Source: Verrucomicrobiota bacterium (GTDB taxonomy: Bacteria; Verrucomicrobiota; Verrucomicrobiia; Opitutales; Seribacteraceae). From it: a stretch of 59,901 nucleotides of DNA. Made by a program: the position numbers and the translations under genes. Location of the stretch: the NCBI GenBank assembly GCA_028343845.1, contig JAOLZO010000013.1, positions 1 to 59,901 of the forward strand, read 5' to 3'. The notes under the pieces were generated by a model. That model saw only the letters and a program-made list of their open reading frames with translations. It was not told the origin of the DNA and did not search any database. Shown here one piece after another: positions 1 through 7,640 of this stretch (its first letter is position 1; every line of letters begins with the position of its first letter).

Positions 1-583
1 AAAGATATTCATAGACGGGCCCGGGGACGTCATTCCTAACGGACTGACCGCTTCGAATCTTTTGGCGGATTGCGGTTGAGGATAGGTCGATGAGCTCGTT
101 GCCCATCCGTTCGAACCTGATTTCGCAGAGAGGGGGTTCGCGTAAGGTCATGTCTGAAGGTCTTGAGAAAACGAGGAAGGTGACGATTTGGGCGAGTTCA
201 TCGATGAATTTCCATTGGTCCAGCTTGTGAAACTGATCGGCCCCGAGGAGGAGATGGATTTCGGACTGAGAATATTTTTTTCTGACTTCGAGCAGGGTTT
301 CGTAGGTGAAGCATACTTTTTGCTGAGATATCTCGTGTGGGAATACCTCAAGCTCGGGGTGTTCCCGGGCAACCCTTTCAAGCATGGCCAACCTGTGGTC
401 CGCTGCGAAAAAAGGTGGGGCCGAGCGAAGGGGGGCGTGATAGGCGGGGCAAAGAAGGAGCGTTTCGAGACCGGCTTGAGCGATTGCCTGTTTGGCCAGG
501 GACAAATGTCCGTTGTGCATCGGGTCGAAGGAGCCACCGAAAAAACCGATCTTTGGCCAATGGGTTGAAGGCGAATCGACCAT
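1..583 (-). CDS. nadD: Nicotinate-nucleotide adenylyltransferase, C-terminus cut by window edge
   Basis: NadD adenylates nicotinate mononucleotide in NAD synthesis in the cytoplasm. The reading frame starts at ATG 583-581 and stays open to the window edge, giving 194 visible residues. Near the start lies the nucleotidyltransferase motif GFFGGSFDPMHNGH (residues 13-26) with the HxGH signature. Near the end LSSTAIR (167-173) is the family's ISSTxIR motif. Family length is about 190-210, so only a few residues are missing. The start lies 7 bp downstream of the stop of the diadenylate cyclase gene, so the two are almost certainly cotranscribed. Confidence 0.95.
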   Translation of the reverse strand, partial: MVDSPSTHWPKIGFFGGSFDPMHNGHLSLAKQAIAQAGLETLLLCPAYHAPLRSAPPFFAADHRLAMLERVAREHPELEVFPHEISQQKVCFTYETLLEVRKKYSQSEIHLLLGADQFHKLDQWKFIDELAQIVTFLVFSRPSDMTLREPPLCEIRFERMGNELIDLSSTAIRQKIRSGQSVRNDVPGPVYEYL

Positions 584-590
584 TCCGGGG

Positions 591-1946
591 TCACAGGGAT
601 CTTCCCTCGGACTTTTCAAACAAGGTGAACATTCTACCCTTGCGGAAGTAAGTGACCTGTCCGGACGAGGAAACGACGAGAGCGATCGAGTCGGTGACGT
701 GCGTAATGGCCGCAGCCGCGGCGTGCCTCGTCCCGAGGCCTCCGGGCAATACGACGTCGTCCGCCTTGGCTTGGATCAGGCATCCCGCTGACTCCACCAC
801 TCCATCACCTTGAAGAATGAAGGCCCCGTCGATCATGGCGAGTTCCTTGATCGTTTCGTCCATGAACGGATTGAGAATGCTGCGGTCTTCTTCCGCGTAA
901 CCGTGAAAGGGGTTGAGGATGAGTTGCTTGGATCTTTTGGTCACTTCCTCGTGATCGCCCAGAATGAACATGGCTCCGATGGACTGACCTTCCCGTCCCG
1001 CCGTGGCCAGGTCCGTGGAAATCGCAGTGATCCGCTCGAGGGCTTCGGCCGTCACGTCGTGCGGGAGCATTTCGTCACCTTGCCCGATTACCGATTCGAA
1101 CTCCTCGTCCACGTCGACCACAAGGATGGTATCGAGTTGCCCGCTGTCCGGAATTCCGCCAACACAGCAGACGCGGTCCTGAAAACCAAAGATCTCTCTG
1201 GTCAGCCCGAGCAGAATGGCGGCCCGGAGTTGCGAGAGCCTGGAACGGGAGAGAGCCCGCACCGCCAGCGTCGCGTTCGCCCGGTGGTGATCGCGATCCT
1301 CGTCTGAGACGTCCTGGCCGGCCAAGACGAGCTTGAAGCCCGGGAAGGTCATTCTTGGTGCCAGAGTCGGAGGGAAAACGTCAGTGAAGATTAGAATGGT
1401 CGAACATTCGGCGGCCTTTGCAATCTTGGCCGCTTCATCCGTCAAAAGCTTGTTGAATTTCGTTCTCCTTCGGGCCGGCCGGTCATCGGTCCCTGCAAAG
1501 GCCTTTCTTACCGCTGTCTTGAATTCGGTCTTCTCGCGGGCCATCCAAAGCTGGTCCATGACCGAGTTGTCCTGAAAGGCTCGGGCCAGAGCTGCGAGAA
1601 AGGACAGGTAATTCTTTGCTTTTTCGTTGGCGAGGAGCATGAACACGAAACGGATGTCCTCATAACTGTCCTTGCCCTCGAAAGCCAGACCGGCCGGACA
1701 TCGGCCGACGGCGAGGGCGTAGGGACGCTTCATGGCCACCCGGGCATGGGGGAGGGCAACGCCTTCCCCGATGTAACTGGTAAGGGAACGTTCCCGCTCG
1801 ACCAGCTCATTGAGCACCTTCTTGCGTTTGGGCGCGGTTGGCAAAAGGGTGTCGAAGGTGTCAACCAGCTCGGCATAGGCTGACTTGAGATCCTTGCTCG
1901 TCAGATCGATTATGCGGTTGGATGATATGTAACGATCTATGCGCAT
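591..1946 (-). CDS. Diadenylate cyclase (c-di-AMP synthase) with N-terminal PTS EIIA domain
   Basis: Three parts are visible in 451 residues. Residues 1-150 resemble a fructose/nitrogen-type PTS EIIA domain, with GEGVALPHARV (61-71 region) placing the phosphorylatable His at 67. Residues about 165-345 resemble the pyruvate-kinase-C-terminal-like region found in DacZ-type cyclases. Residues about 345-451 are a DAC domain with DGA (373-375) and GTRHAAA (405-411). The DAC domain condenses two ATP to c-di-AMP. The usual RHR of CdaA/DisA reads RHA here. The EIIA fusion suggests control of c-di-AMP synthesis by phosphorylation, which is inferred. No PTS enzyme I or HPr is in the window. It lies between nuoA and nadD on the same strand. 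DAC identity is strong; activity is untested. Confidence 0.85.
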   Translation of the reverse strand: MRIDRYISSNRIIDLTSKDLKSAYAELVDTFDTLLPTAPKRKKVLNELVERERSLTSYIGEGVALPHARVAMKRPYALAVGRCPAGLAFEGKDSYEDIRFVFMLLANEKAKNYLSFLAALARAFQDNSVMDQLWMAREKTEFKTAVRKAFAGTDDRPARRRTKFNKLLTDEAAKIAKAAECSTILIFTDVFPPTLAPRMTFPGFKLVLAGQDVSDEDRDHHRANATLAVRALSRSRLSQLRAAILLGLTREIFGFQDRVCCVGGIPDSGQLDTILVVDVDEEFESVIGQGDEMLPHDVTAEALERITAISTDLATAGREGQSIGAMFILGDHEEVTKRSKQLILNPFHGYAEEDRSILNPFMDETIKELAMIDGAFILQGDGVVESAGCLIQAKADDVVLPGGLGTRHAAAAAITHVTDSIALVVSSSGQVTYFRKGRMFTLFEKSEGRSL

Positions 1947-2004
1947 GCCTTGAATGGGTAGCGAGGAGAGGCGTACCGCTTAGGGAGAATTCTGGGGTTG
2001 GCAA

Positions 2005-2454
2005 TTACTTCTCCCACTCGAGAGCACCGCTTTTCAGTTCGTAAATCAAGCCTGCGACGAGGACGAAAGTAAAAAAGAGCATGGGCCACAAGACGTCCAT
2101 TCCTCCGGCCGTGAGTTCGCGATGAGTAAGAACCCAGGGAATGAGGAATACGACGTCTATGTCAAAGAGGATGAAGAGCATGGCCGTGACGTAAAACTTG
2201 ACCGAGTAACGGGTCTCGCCCTTGGTGTCCGCCGCCAACCCACATTCGTAAGGGGAATCCTTGATTTTTCCCGCGGTTGCCTTTTGCCCGAACGCATGAC
2301 TGGCCACCAAAATGCCAACCCCCATCCCAATAGCCAGGATGATCTGGATAAGCACAGGTAGATAATCAGCGAGAGTCACAAAAAAACCAATCGTACGAAA
2401 TCGGTCCGGAGGCAAGAAGATTCGACTTTCCCAAGCCTCCCGAATCAGCTCCAA
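2005..2454 (-). CDS. nuoA: NADH-quinone oxidoreductase subunit A
   Basis: Membrane subunit of respiratory complex I. Three hydrophobic helices are visible, with the hallmark SPYECG loop followed by RYSVKFYVTAMLFILFDID, which matches NuoA/ND3. At 149 residues it is a little long for the family. The longest frame begins at a TTG (2454); a GTG at 2379, just before ADYLPVLIQ, would give a more typical N-terminus, and neither has a clear ribosome binding site. nuoB does not follow: the next gene is the diadenylate cyclase, 58 bp downstream, so this subunit is separated from any nuo operon. Confidence 0.93.
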   Translation of the reverse strand: MELIREAWESRIFLPPDRFRTIGFFVTLADYLPVLIQIILAIGMGVGILVASHAFGQKATAGKIKDSPYECGLAADTKGETRYSVKFYVTAMLFILFDIDVVFLIPWVLTHRELTAGGMDVLWPMLFFTFVLVAGLIYELKSGALEWEK

Positions 2455-2525
2455 TTCTTACGTTACGTAACCAATTTTCGATCGAGGACATATACCTTGT
2501 ATGAGAAAAATTCTCCAAACTTGCC

Positions 2526-2534
2526 AAAGGAGGT
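2526..2534 (+). promoter_or_regulatory. Strong Shine-Dalgarno site of gspG
   Basis: AAAGGAGGT lies a few bases before ATG 2539. It decides the gspG start: the open frame extends upstream to 2497, but only this ATG has a ribosome binding site, and it leaves a leader peptide of sensible length. Confidence 0.8.
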
Positions 2535-2538
2535 TGGG

Positions 2539-2979
2539 ATGAGCTATAATATAAGAATGAATCAACAAAATAAACAACCTGTCCTGTCGACTGCCACAAG
2601 AGCATCAAGAGGCTTTACGCTCGTTGAAATCCTGATCGTGCTTGCCTTGATCGGAATCGTTGCCGGTCTGGCAATGTCCAACTTGGGTGAAATATTCGGA
2701 GGTGGCCAGGAGCAAGTCGCACAGACTTGGGTTAACAGTACCGGGGAGGCCTATGTGACCAGCTACTTTGCTCGGGTCGGCAATTACCCGAAGACACTTG
2801 CTGATTTGAAAAACCCTCCAAACGGTGTTCCCCCTTTTGTCAAACGCAGTTCGGATCTTCTCGATCCTTGGGGGAAGGAATACGTCTACAAATATCCCGG
2901 AACGAACAATCCGAGAAGTTTCGATCTTTCGACCACGACTCCGGCCGGAAAGGTTCTCGGGAATTGGGACGGGAATTGA
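2539..2979 (+). CDS. gspG: Type II secretion major pseudopilin GspG
   Basis: Main subunit of the periplasmic pseudopilus that pushes substrates through the secretin. From ATG 2539 the protein has 146 residues. The prepilin-peptidase site is RASRG|FTLVE, cleaving after Gly25 with Glu at +5 (residue 30), followed by a 20-residue hydrophobic helix. The C-terminal half has the GspG pattern LLDPWGKEYVYKYPG, where a calcium-binding loop is usual. It is the first gene of an operon running to at least 13798 and has the strongest ribosome binding site of the set, which fits the most abundant pseudopilin. Confidence 0.95.
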   Translation: MSYNIRMNQQNKQPVLSTATRASRGFTLVEILIVLALIGIVAGLAMSNLGEIFGGGQEQVAQTWVNSTGEAYVTSYFARVGNYPKTLADLKNPPNGVPPFVKRSSDLLDPWGKEYVYKYPGTNNPRSFDLSTTTPAGKVLGNWDGN

Positions 2980-2980
2980 T

Positions 2981-3532
2981 TTGATTTTCCGTACATGCGG
3001 GGCGGGCACGCGTGCCTTTACCTTAATTGAAGTCCTGCTCGTGCTTGCCTTGGTCGGGGTCATGGTGGGCTTGGTGGCAGGAAATGCGGGAGCCTTTATC
3101 GAAGGGAGCAAGATCGAACCTCCAGGGCGTGTCCTCAAGAAGGCCGTGGTCGATTGTCTATACCTCTCCAGCGAGAACAAGCGGGTCGCCTACCTCTCAT
3201 ATCACGAGGAGAATGCCACTTTTTTGATTTCTGACGCGAGCGGAGGGGTTCTGGCAAGCCATGGGATTTTCGAAGGAGCGAAGGAGGAGGGCAAGCCCGA
3301 CAAGGACGATAACCCGAAAGTAACCTTCCGTTCGATCGGTCCCTTGGCCGGATCCGCAGGTGGCAGCACCGTATTCGACGAAGACATTCTCATCGTCAAA
3401 CGGGTTCCTTTCCACTTTGGCGCAAGCATTCCCTTCGAGGCTGAGATTGAATTGGAGGGCGAATCGGAAAACGAAACTTATGAATTCGATCCTTTTTCGG
3501 GATACCATTTGAAAAAGCTTGAAAAGGACTGA
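2981..3532 (+). CDS. Minor pseudopilin, GspH-like
   Basis: A TTG one base after the gspG stop gives 183 residues. The N-terminus ends in TRA|FTLIEVLLVLALVGVMVGL, a type IV pilin-like helix with Glu at +5. The residue before the cleavage site is Ala rather than the nearly invariant Gly. An in-frame start far upstream (2825) would lie inside gspG and make an over-long leader, so it is rejected. GspH is assigned from length and from position after gspG; the globular part is not distinctive to me. Confidence 0.8.
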   Translation: MIFRTCGAGTRAFTLIEVLLVLALVGVMVGLVAGNAGAFIEGSKIEPPGRVLKKAVVDCLYLSSENKRVAYLSYHEENATFLISDASGGVLASHGIFEGAKEEGKPDKDDNPKVTFRSIGPLAGSAGGSTVFDEDILIVKRVPFHFGASIPFEAEIELEGESENETYEFDPFSGYHLKKLEKD

Positions 3533-4044
3533 TGGAGCGATTGAGGCAAAGATTCCGCGCGAAATCCGGTTTGTCCGCTGGGTTCATGCTCGTCGAGGTC
3601 TTGATCGCGCTGGCTCTCTTCGGGATGTCGGCAATCTTTCTTGTCGATGGAGTGGGTACGGTATCAAAGGCCATTCGGGAAATGAAGAATACCCGGGAAC
3701 TCGAACAGGATTTGATTTGGGTAAGGAGCCAGATCTTCCAGGAAGCCGACTATGAAAAGATGGAAGAGGGCGGGGATATCACCGCCCCGACCATGGGGGA
3801 AATCCGTTGGGAAGCGGAAGTGGAGATGCTTACCGAGGTGCTGGACGTATTCAAGGTCACCCTGACCCTAGAATACGAAGGGAACTCCGATTTTAACGTG
3901 GAGTCGGGGGAGCGTACTTCGATTATGTATTTGTTTCGGCCCACTTGGGCCCAAAATTCCGATTTTTCCCGGGAACGTAACGACGTGCTTGAGGAAAAGA
4001 GGGATAAAATAAGGGAATTGCAGGAAGAGAGGCGGAGGTTGTGA
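3532..4044 (+). CDS. Minor pseudopilin, GspI-like
   Basis: 170 residues; the start ATG overlaps the previous stop (ATGA-type coupling). The N-terminus has a prepilin site, SAG|FMLVEVLIALALFGMSA, cleaving after Gly17 with Glu at +5. The C-terminus is unusually charged: after about residue 145 it is rich in Arg and Glu (EEKRDKIRELQEERRR), likely a short helical tail. GspI is inferred from order and length. Confidence 0.8.
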   Translation: MERLRQRFRAKSGLSAGFMLVEVLIALALFGMSAIFLVDGVGTVSKAIREMKNTRELEQDLIWVRSQIFQEADYEKMEEGGDITAPTMGEIRWEAEVEMLTEVLDVFKVTLTLEYEGNSDFNVESGERTSIMYLFRPTWAQNSDFSRERNDVLEEKRDKIRELQEERRRL

Positions 4045-4754
4045 AAAGGCGCGGGTTTTCCATGATCGAGGTCCTGCTTGCCCTTGCTATTGCCGGGTTC
4101 CTGTTGACTTCGGCCACTAATTTACTGGTTCTGATCTCAAAGGAATGGGCGGACCGCCCGGCGGCCAGGGATGCATTCGATGCCCATGTCAACGGAGTGG
4201 CCCGGTTTCTCACGGCAGTGCTTGAGGAAGCGACCGTTCCGGTGCTCAACCCTTCGGGCAACGATGCGATTGACCTGCAAAGGCCGGTCGGTTTTTCGGA
4301 TTCGGATGATCCGCTTATTCATTTCTACCTGAGGGAAGCTCCTCCCTTGTTCGTTTGGCCGGGGGGCACCGCTACCCGGGTGCATGCTTATTTGCTTTTT
4401 GAAGAGGGGGAAGGTTTGAGCATCCTTTGGTTTTCCGAGCTTCAGGAACTCGAAAAGAACGAAGAGGGCAGGATGGAGCCGGAAGGGGAGGATGAATTGT
4501 TCAAGACTTTGATCAGTCCGCTTTGCGAGGAAATCTACTACTCTTACTACGGGGAAGAGGACGATGGCCCGGATGACTTCAGGGAGTGGGATCATTCGGT
4601 GGAACTGCAGGAAAAGGAAAGGCAAAGCGAGAAGTTCCGTTTGCCTGCTTTCGTAAAGCTGGTTTTCCGGGGGGAAGGGAAGGATTTGGACAGAACGATC
4701 ACGATACCCATCGAAAGGCTTTCCCCAAGCGGGCTGAAGGAGGATGGTCGATGA
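4041..4754 (+). CDS. Minor pseudopilin, GspJ-like
   Basis: 237 residues from a GTG that overlaps the preceding stop. The leader is very short (VKRRG|FSMIEVLLALAIAGFLL), with Glu at +5. The C-terminal domain is large, as expected for GspJ, which caps the pseudopilus with GspI and GspK. It sits between the GspI-like and GspK-like genes, with a 4-base overlap on each side. Confidence 0.8.
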   Translation: MKRRGFSMIEVLLALAIAGFLLTSATNLLVLISKEWADRPAARDAFDAHVNGVARFLTAVLEEATVPVLNPSGNDAIDLQRPVGFSDSDDPLIHFYLREAPPLFVWPGGTATRVHAYLLFEEGEGLSILWFSELQELEKNEEGRMEPEGEDELFKTLISPLCEEIYYSYYGEEDDGPDDFREWDHSVELQEKERQSEKFRLPAFVKLVFRGEGKDLDRTITIPIERLSPSGLKEDGR

Positions 4755-5815
4755 AGGGTGCGCGAGCCAACGCAAGCAGACGGGGTTCCGTATTGGTTTT
4801 TATCCTGGTTCTGATTGTGCTCATTTCCGTATTGAGCATGAGGTTGATCGAGGAGGGGGTTAGGGAAATCAATCATCTCAGCCAATTTCACAGAAGGGAT
4901 GACTTGCGCCTTCATGCCTATTCCGCCCTGGACGTTGCGGTGGGCGTGCTGAACGAATTCAAACTGGTGGAAGGAAAACTTTATTCGCCTGCTCAGGGTT
5001 GGGGGGATCCGATGGCCTATTCCGGGGTTTCACCCATCGATCCGGCGGTTACCTGGTCGGTCCGCCTGATTGACGAATCGGCCAAGGTGTCCATATCCAA
5101 AGTGAATGAGAAAGACTTGGTCTCTTTGTTTTCGGTTATGCAGGCGGACGACGATTCGTTGATAGACGAAGATGACGGTCAACCCTTTTACGACAGCATG
5201 ATGGATTGGGTGGACGGCGATGACCAGGAGAGAGACGAGGGGGCGGAGGACGATTATTACGAGGGGTTGGACAACCCGTACTTTACGCCGGACAAGAAGA
5301 TCAATAATTTCGAGGAGTTCAGGATGATCAAGGGTTTCTCCCATGATCCGGAAGACCCTGAAGATTCGGGGATCTTTTTCGACGAACAGGGAAACGAGAC
5401 GATCAATATGAAGAATTTCAGGGATTCGTTTTCCTTTTTTAACCAGGGGCCGGTCAACATAAACAATGCCAGTCCCTTCCTGAAAAAGTTTCTTTGCGGG
5501 GATGACGACCGCTTGTATGAGAATCTGATGGAAGGACCGGTAGCGGGGAGCGGGGAGCCCTACTATGTAAACCCCAATGAGCAAAACATCATGGCGCTCC
5601 GGGGAAACCGTTCCATAAGCATCGCAACCTCCGCCACCATGTTCAGGGTGGAGGTGACAGTGAGAAGGGGGAATGCCAATTTTCAGATACATGCGGTTTT
5701 ATCAAGCGCAAGTACTTTGGCACCAAGGCCTTCGAGCTCATCACCCGGAGGGCAGAAGTTAAAATACCCCTTTCGGGTTCTTTCGATTCGGGAGAACGAA
5801 AATTTGGTCGACTGA
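4751..5815 (+). CDS. Type II secretion minor pseudopilin GspK-like
   Basis: 354 residues from ATG 4751, which overlaps the gspJ stop. An N-terminal helix (residues about 12-30, RRGSVLVFILVLIVLISVL) lacks Glu at +5, as is normal for GspK. The body resembles GspK, with a helical region around DQERDEGAEDDYYEG and INNFEEFRMIKGF, and PVNINNASPF, a GspK-type motif. GspK forms the tip of the pseudopilus. The longer frame beginning at 4586 lies inside gspJ and was not used. Confidence 0.82.
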   Translation: MKGARANASRRGSVLVFILVLIVLISVLSMRLIEEGVREINHLSQFHRRDDLRLHAYSALDVAVGVLNEFKLVEGKLYSPAQGWGDPMAYSGVSPIDPAVTWSVRLIDESAKVSISKVNEKDLVSLFSVMQADDDSLIDEDDGQPFYDSMMDWVDGDDQERDEGAEDDYYEGLDNPYFTPDKKINNFEEFRMIKGFSHDPEDPEDSGIFFDEQGNETINMKNFRDSFSFFNQGPVNINNASPFLKKFLCGDDDRLYENLMEGPVAGSGEPYYVNPNEQNIMALRGNRSISIATSATMFRVEVTVRRGNANFQIHAVLSSASTLAPRPSSSSPGGQKLKYPFRVLSIRENENLVD

Positions 5816-5850
5816 ACAACCCCTGAGCGCTACCTTGAGAGTTCTATCCC

Positions 5851-7098
5851 ATGGCGGAAAATTCTGACAAAGCAACCGATTTCCCAATCGGAGAGTTGCG
5901 TGAAATCACCTTGCTTATACCGGGTGAGCATTTTTTTTGCGAGAGTTTGCCCCTTCCAACGGACTTAGGAACGGAAGGTTTTTGGGATTTTGCACAGCAA
6001 GCTCTTGATTTGGACTCGTTCTCCCCTTACCCGTCCGATCAACTGGCTTGGGGCTTTCATGCCTGCGAGAACGCTCGGAAGGTTATCGTTTTCGCCACCC
6101 CTTTCGTCAAGATGCGCCAAATGGGTTGGCAGAACCTCGAATTCTTTCGCTGGGTTCTGCCGTGTTTCGTTTCGCTTCTGGCGAAAGAGTTCGAAAGACC
6201 CTCCATTGCTTTTTTGCTTCACGACGAGACCTTGACTGCGGCCTCTTTCGAAGGAGGGGAGACCGTGCCTGAGGCACTCTATTCATTGCCCGTCGATTCG
6301 GGCAATCAAGATGAGCTCGAGGCGGTTCGGGGAAAATTGCTGGGAATGTTCGACCTCGCTCATTTCGAAGGCATTGAAGAGATTCTCACGACCGGCGAAG
6401 TGAACCGAACAAGCGACGGTGTCTTTCGTTTCCAGAACGAATGGCTCGACGCGAACCAGCCTGAACTGGATCAAACCGTTTCAATTCCGGACGAGGGTCT
6501 TTGGCAATATGACCTGAGACCTTTGGAATTCAAGGGTGCCGAGCGCAAGAGAAGGAAGCAAGCCGGACTGAAATGGAAAAGCCTGTTGGGTTCGTTCATG
6601 GGCATGGCAGCCCTTTTTCTTCTTTTTGTCGGGCTCAAGATTGCTGAGGTCAAGTTAGATGACTTGAAGACCTTGGAGCAGGCAAAGGATTTTAGAAAGC
6701 CTCAGGTACTCGCCTCGATGGCCCTTTTAAGGACCTTGGAGGAAAACAAGCTGGGGGGAATCAATCCGATCGATTCCTTGAAACGGATCATGGTTCACCG
6801 CATAATCGATGCCAAGGGCGATCCCAGTCTTTATCTGACCTTTGCTGAGTTCAAAAGCAGGTATGAGCTCGAACTCAAGGGGAAGGCAAGAAACATCCCT
6901 TCGATCAATGCCTTTTTTGACAAGCTCATTCAGGCGGAGGTAGTTGAAAATCCCAAGAAACGACCGGATATGAAAACCCTTACGGACGGCTGGGTATCGT
7001 TTGACGTTTCCCTCCAAATGAAGGACGTTAAGGATGATGGGGCAACAACTCCCGATCAGTCATCAGGAAACGAAAACCCTCCGCCAGAAGAAGGATGA
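5851..7098 (+). CDS. Type II secretion inner-membrane platform protein, GspL-like
   Basis: 415 residues: a cytoplasmic actin-fold-like N-terminal region (about 1-240), one transmembrane helix at 244-264, and a periplasmic domain ending in an acidic/proline tail. This is the GspL/PilM-N layout, which links the ATPase to the pseudopilus. Sequence identity to named GspL is not obvious by eye; the assignment rests on topology, length and place between gspK and a GspM-like gene. The stop overlaps the next start. Confidence 0.7.
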   Translation: MAENSDKATDFPIGELREITLLIPGEHFFCESLPLPTDLGTEGFWDFAQQALDLDSFSPYPSDQLAWGFHACENARKVIVFATPFVKMRQMGWQNLEFFRWVLPCFVSLLAKEFERPSIAFLLHDETLTAASFEGGETVPEALYSLPVDSGNQDELEAVRGKLLGMFDLAHFEGIEEILTTGEVNRTSDGVFRFQNEWLDANQPELDQTVSIPDEGLWQYDLRPLEFKGAERKRRKQAGLKWKSLLGSFMGMAALFLLFVGLKIAEVKLDDLKTLEQAKDFRKPQVLASMALLRTLEENKLGGINPIDSLKRIMVHRIIDAKGDPSLYLTFAEFKSRYELELKGKARNIPSINAFFDKLIQAEVVENPKKRPDMKTLTDGWVSFDVSLQMKDVKDDGATTPDQSSGNENPPPEEG

Positions 7099-7640
7099 AC
7101 GCGATAACGGCACTGTTTTTCAAGCTAAGCGGAAGGGAGCAAACCCTTTTGGTCTTTTCCCTTTGGGTTGTTTTCCTTGTTTGCCTGGTCAAGCTTTGCG
7201 GTTCCGGAATGAATACCTTCAGGGAATGGCAGACGGTGGATCAATTGATCGAGGGTCATGATACCATTCTCAATCAGGAGCAATCGATCAACCGGGCCCT
7301 GGATCAAAAAAGGGAAGAGCAGCAGGGTGTGAGCTACGACTTGAGGCTTCTCCAAAACGAAGTCGACAACATCATGAGAAAGTTCTTTCAGGCCAGGCAG
7401 GCGCGCCTTTATACTGAGGATACGAAAGTTTTCGAGAAACACTCGCAACACGACGTACGGGTCAAGCTGACCGGTGTTGAATGGGGTGACCTGAAGGACT
7501 TTGTGAAGGAGTTTTTTCTAGATGACAGGAACAAGTACATTTTCTTTAGCGAGGTCGAGATCGATCCCGACTACCCGAAAAACAAGAGCGAGGTTTACAA
7601 TGCGACCTTTCACATCAGCTCGGTCGAGTTTAGCAAATGA
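7095..7640 (+). CDS. Type II secretion platform protein, GspM/PilO-like
   Basis: 181 residues with a short cytoplasmic segment, one membrane helix (about 15-36), a coiled-coil stretch (about 50-110) and a small C-terminal alpha/beta domain. This is the GspM/PilO plan; these proteins dimerise with GspL. Start and stop overlap both neighbours by 4 bases. The role is inferred from architecture and position. Confidence 0.7.
   Translation: MNAITALFFKLSGREQTLLVFSLWVVFLVCLVKLCGSGMNTFREWQTVDQLIEGHDTILNQEQSINRALDQKREEQQGVSYDLRLLQNEVDNIMRKFFQARQARLYTEDTKVFEKHSQHDVRVKLTGVEWGDLKDFVKEFFLDDRNKYIFFSEVEIDPDYPKNKSEVYNATFHISSVEFSK

Noticed and set aside
188..568. Plus-strand open frame antisense to nadD
   Set aside because: The minus strand carries clear NadD motifs in a third frame; the plus-strand frame has no recognisable protein features.
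2462..2471. GTTACGTAAC palindrome between nuoA and gspG as an operator
   Set aside because: A single 10-bp palindrome without a second copy or known factor is too weak to call.
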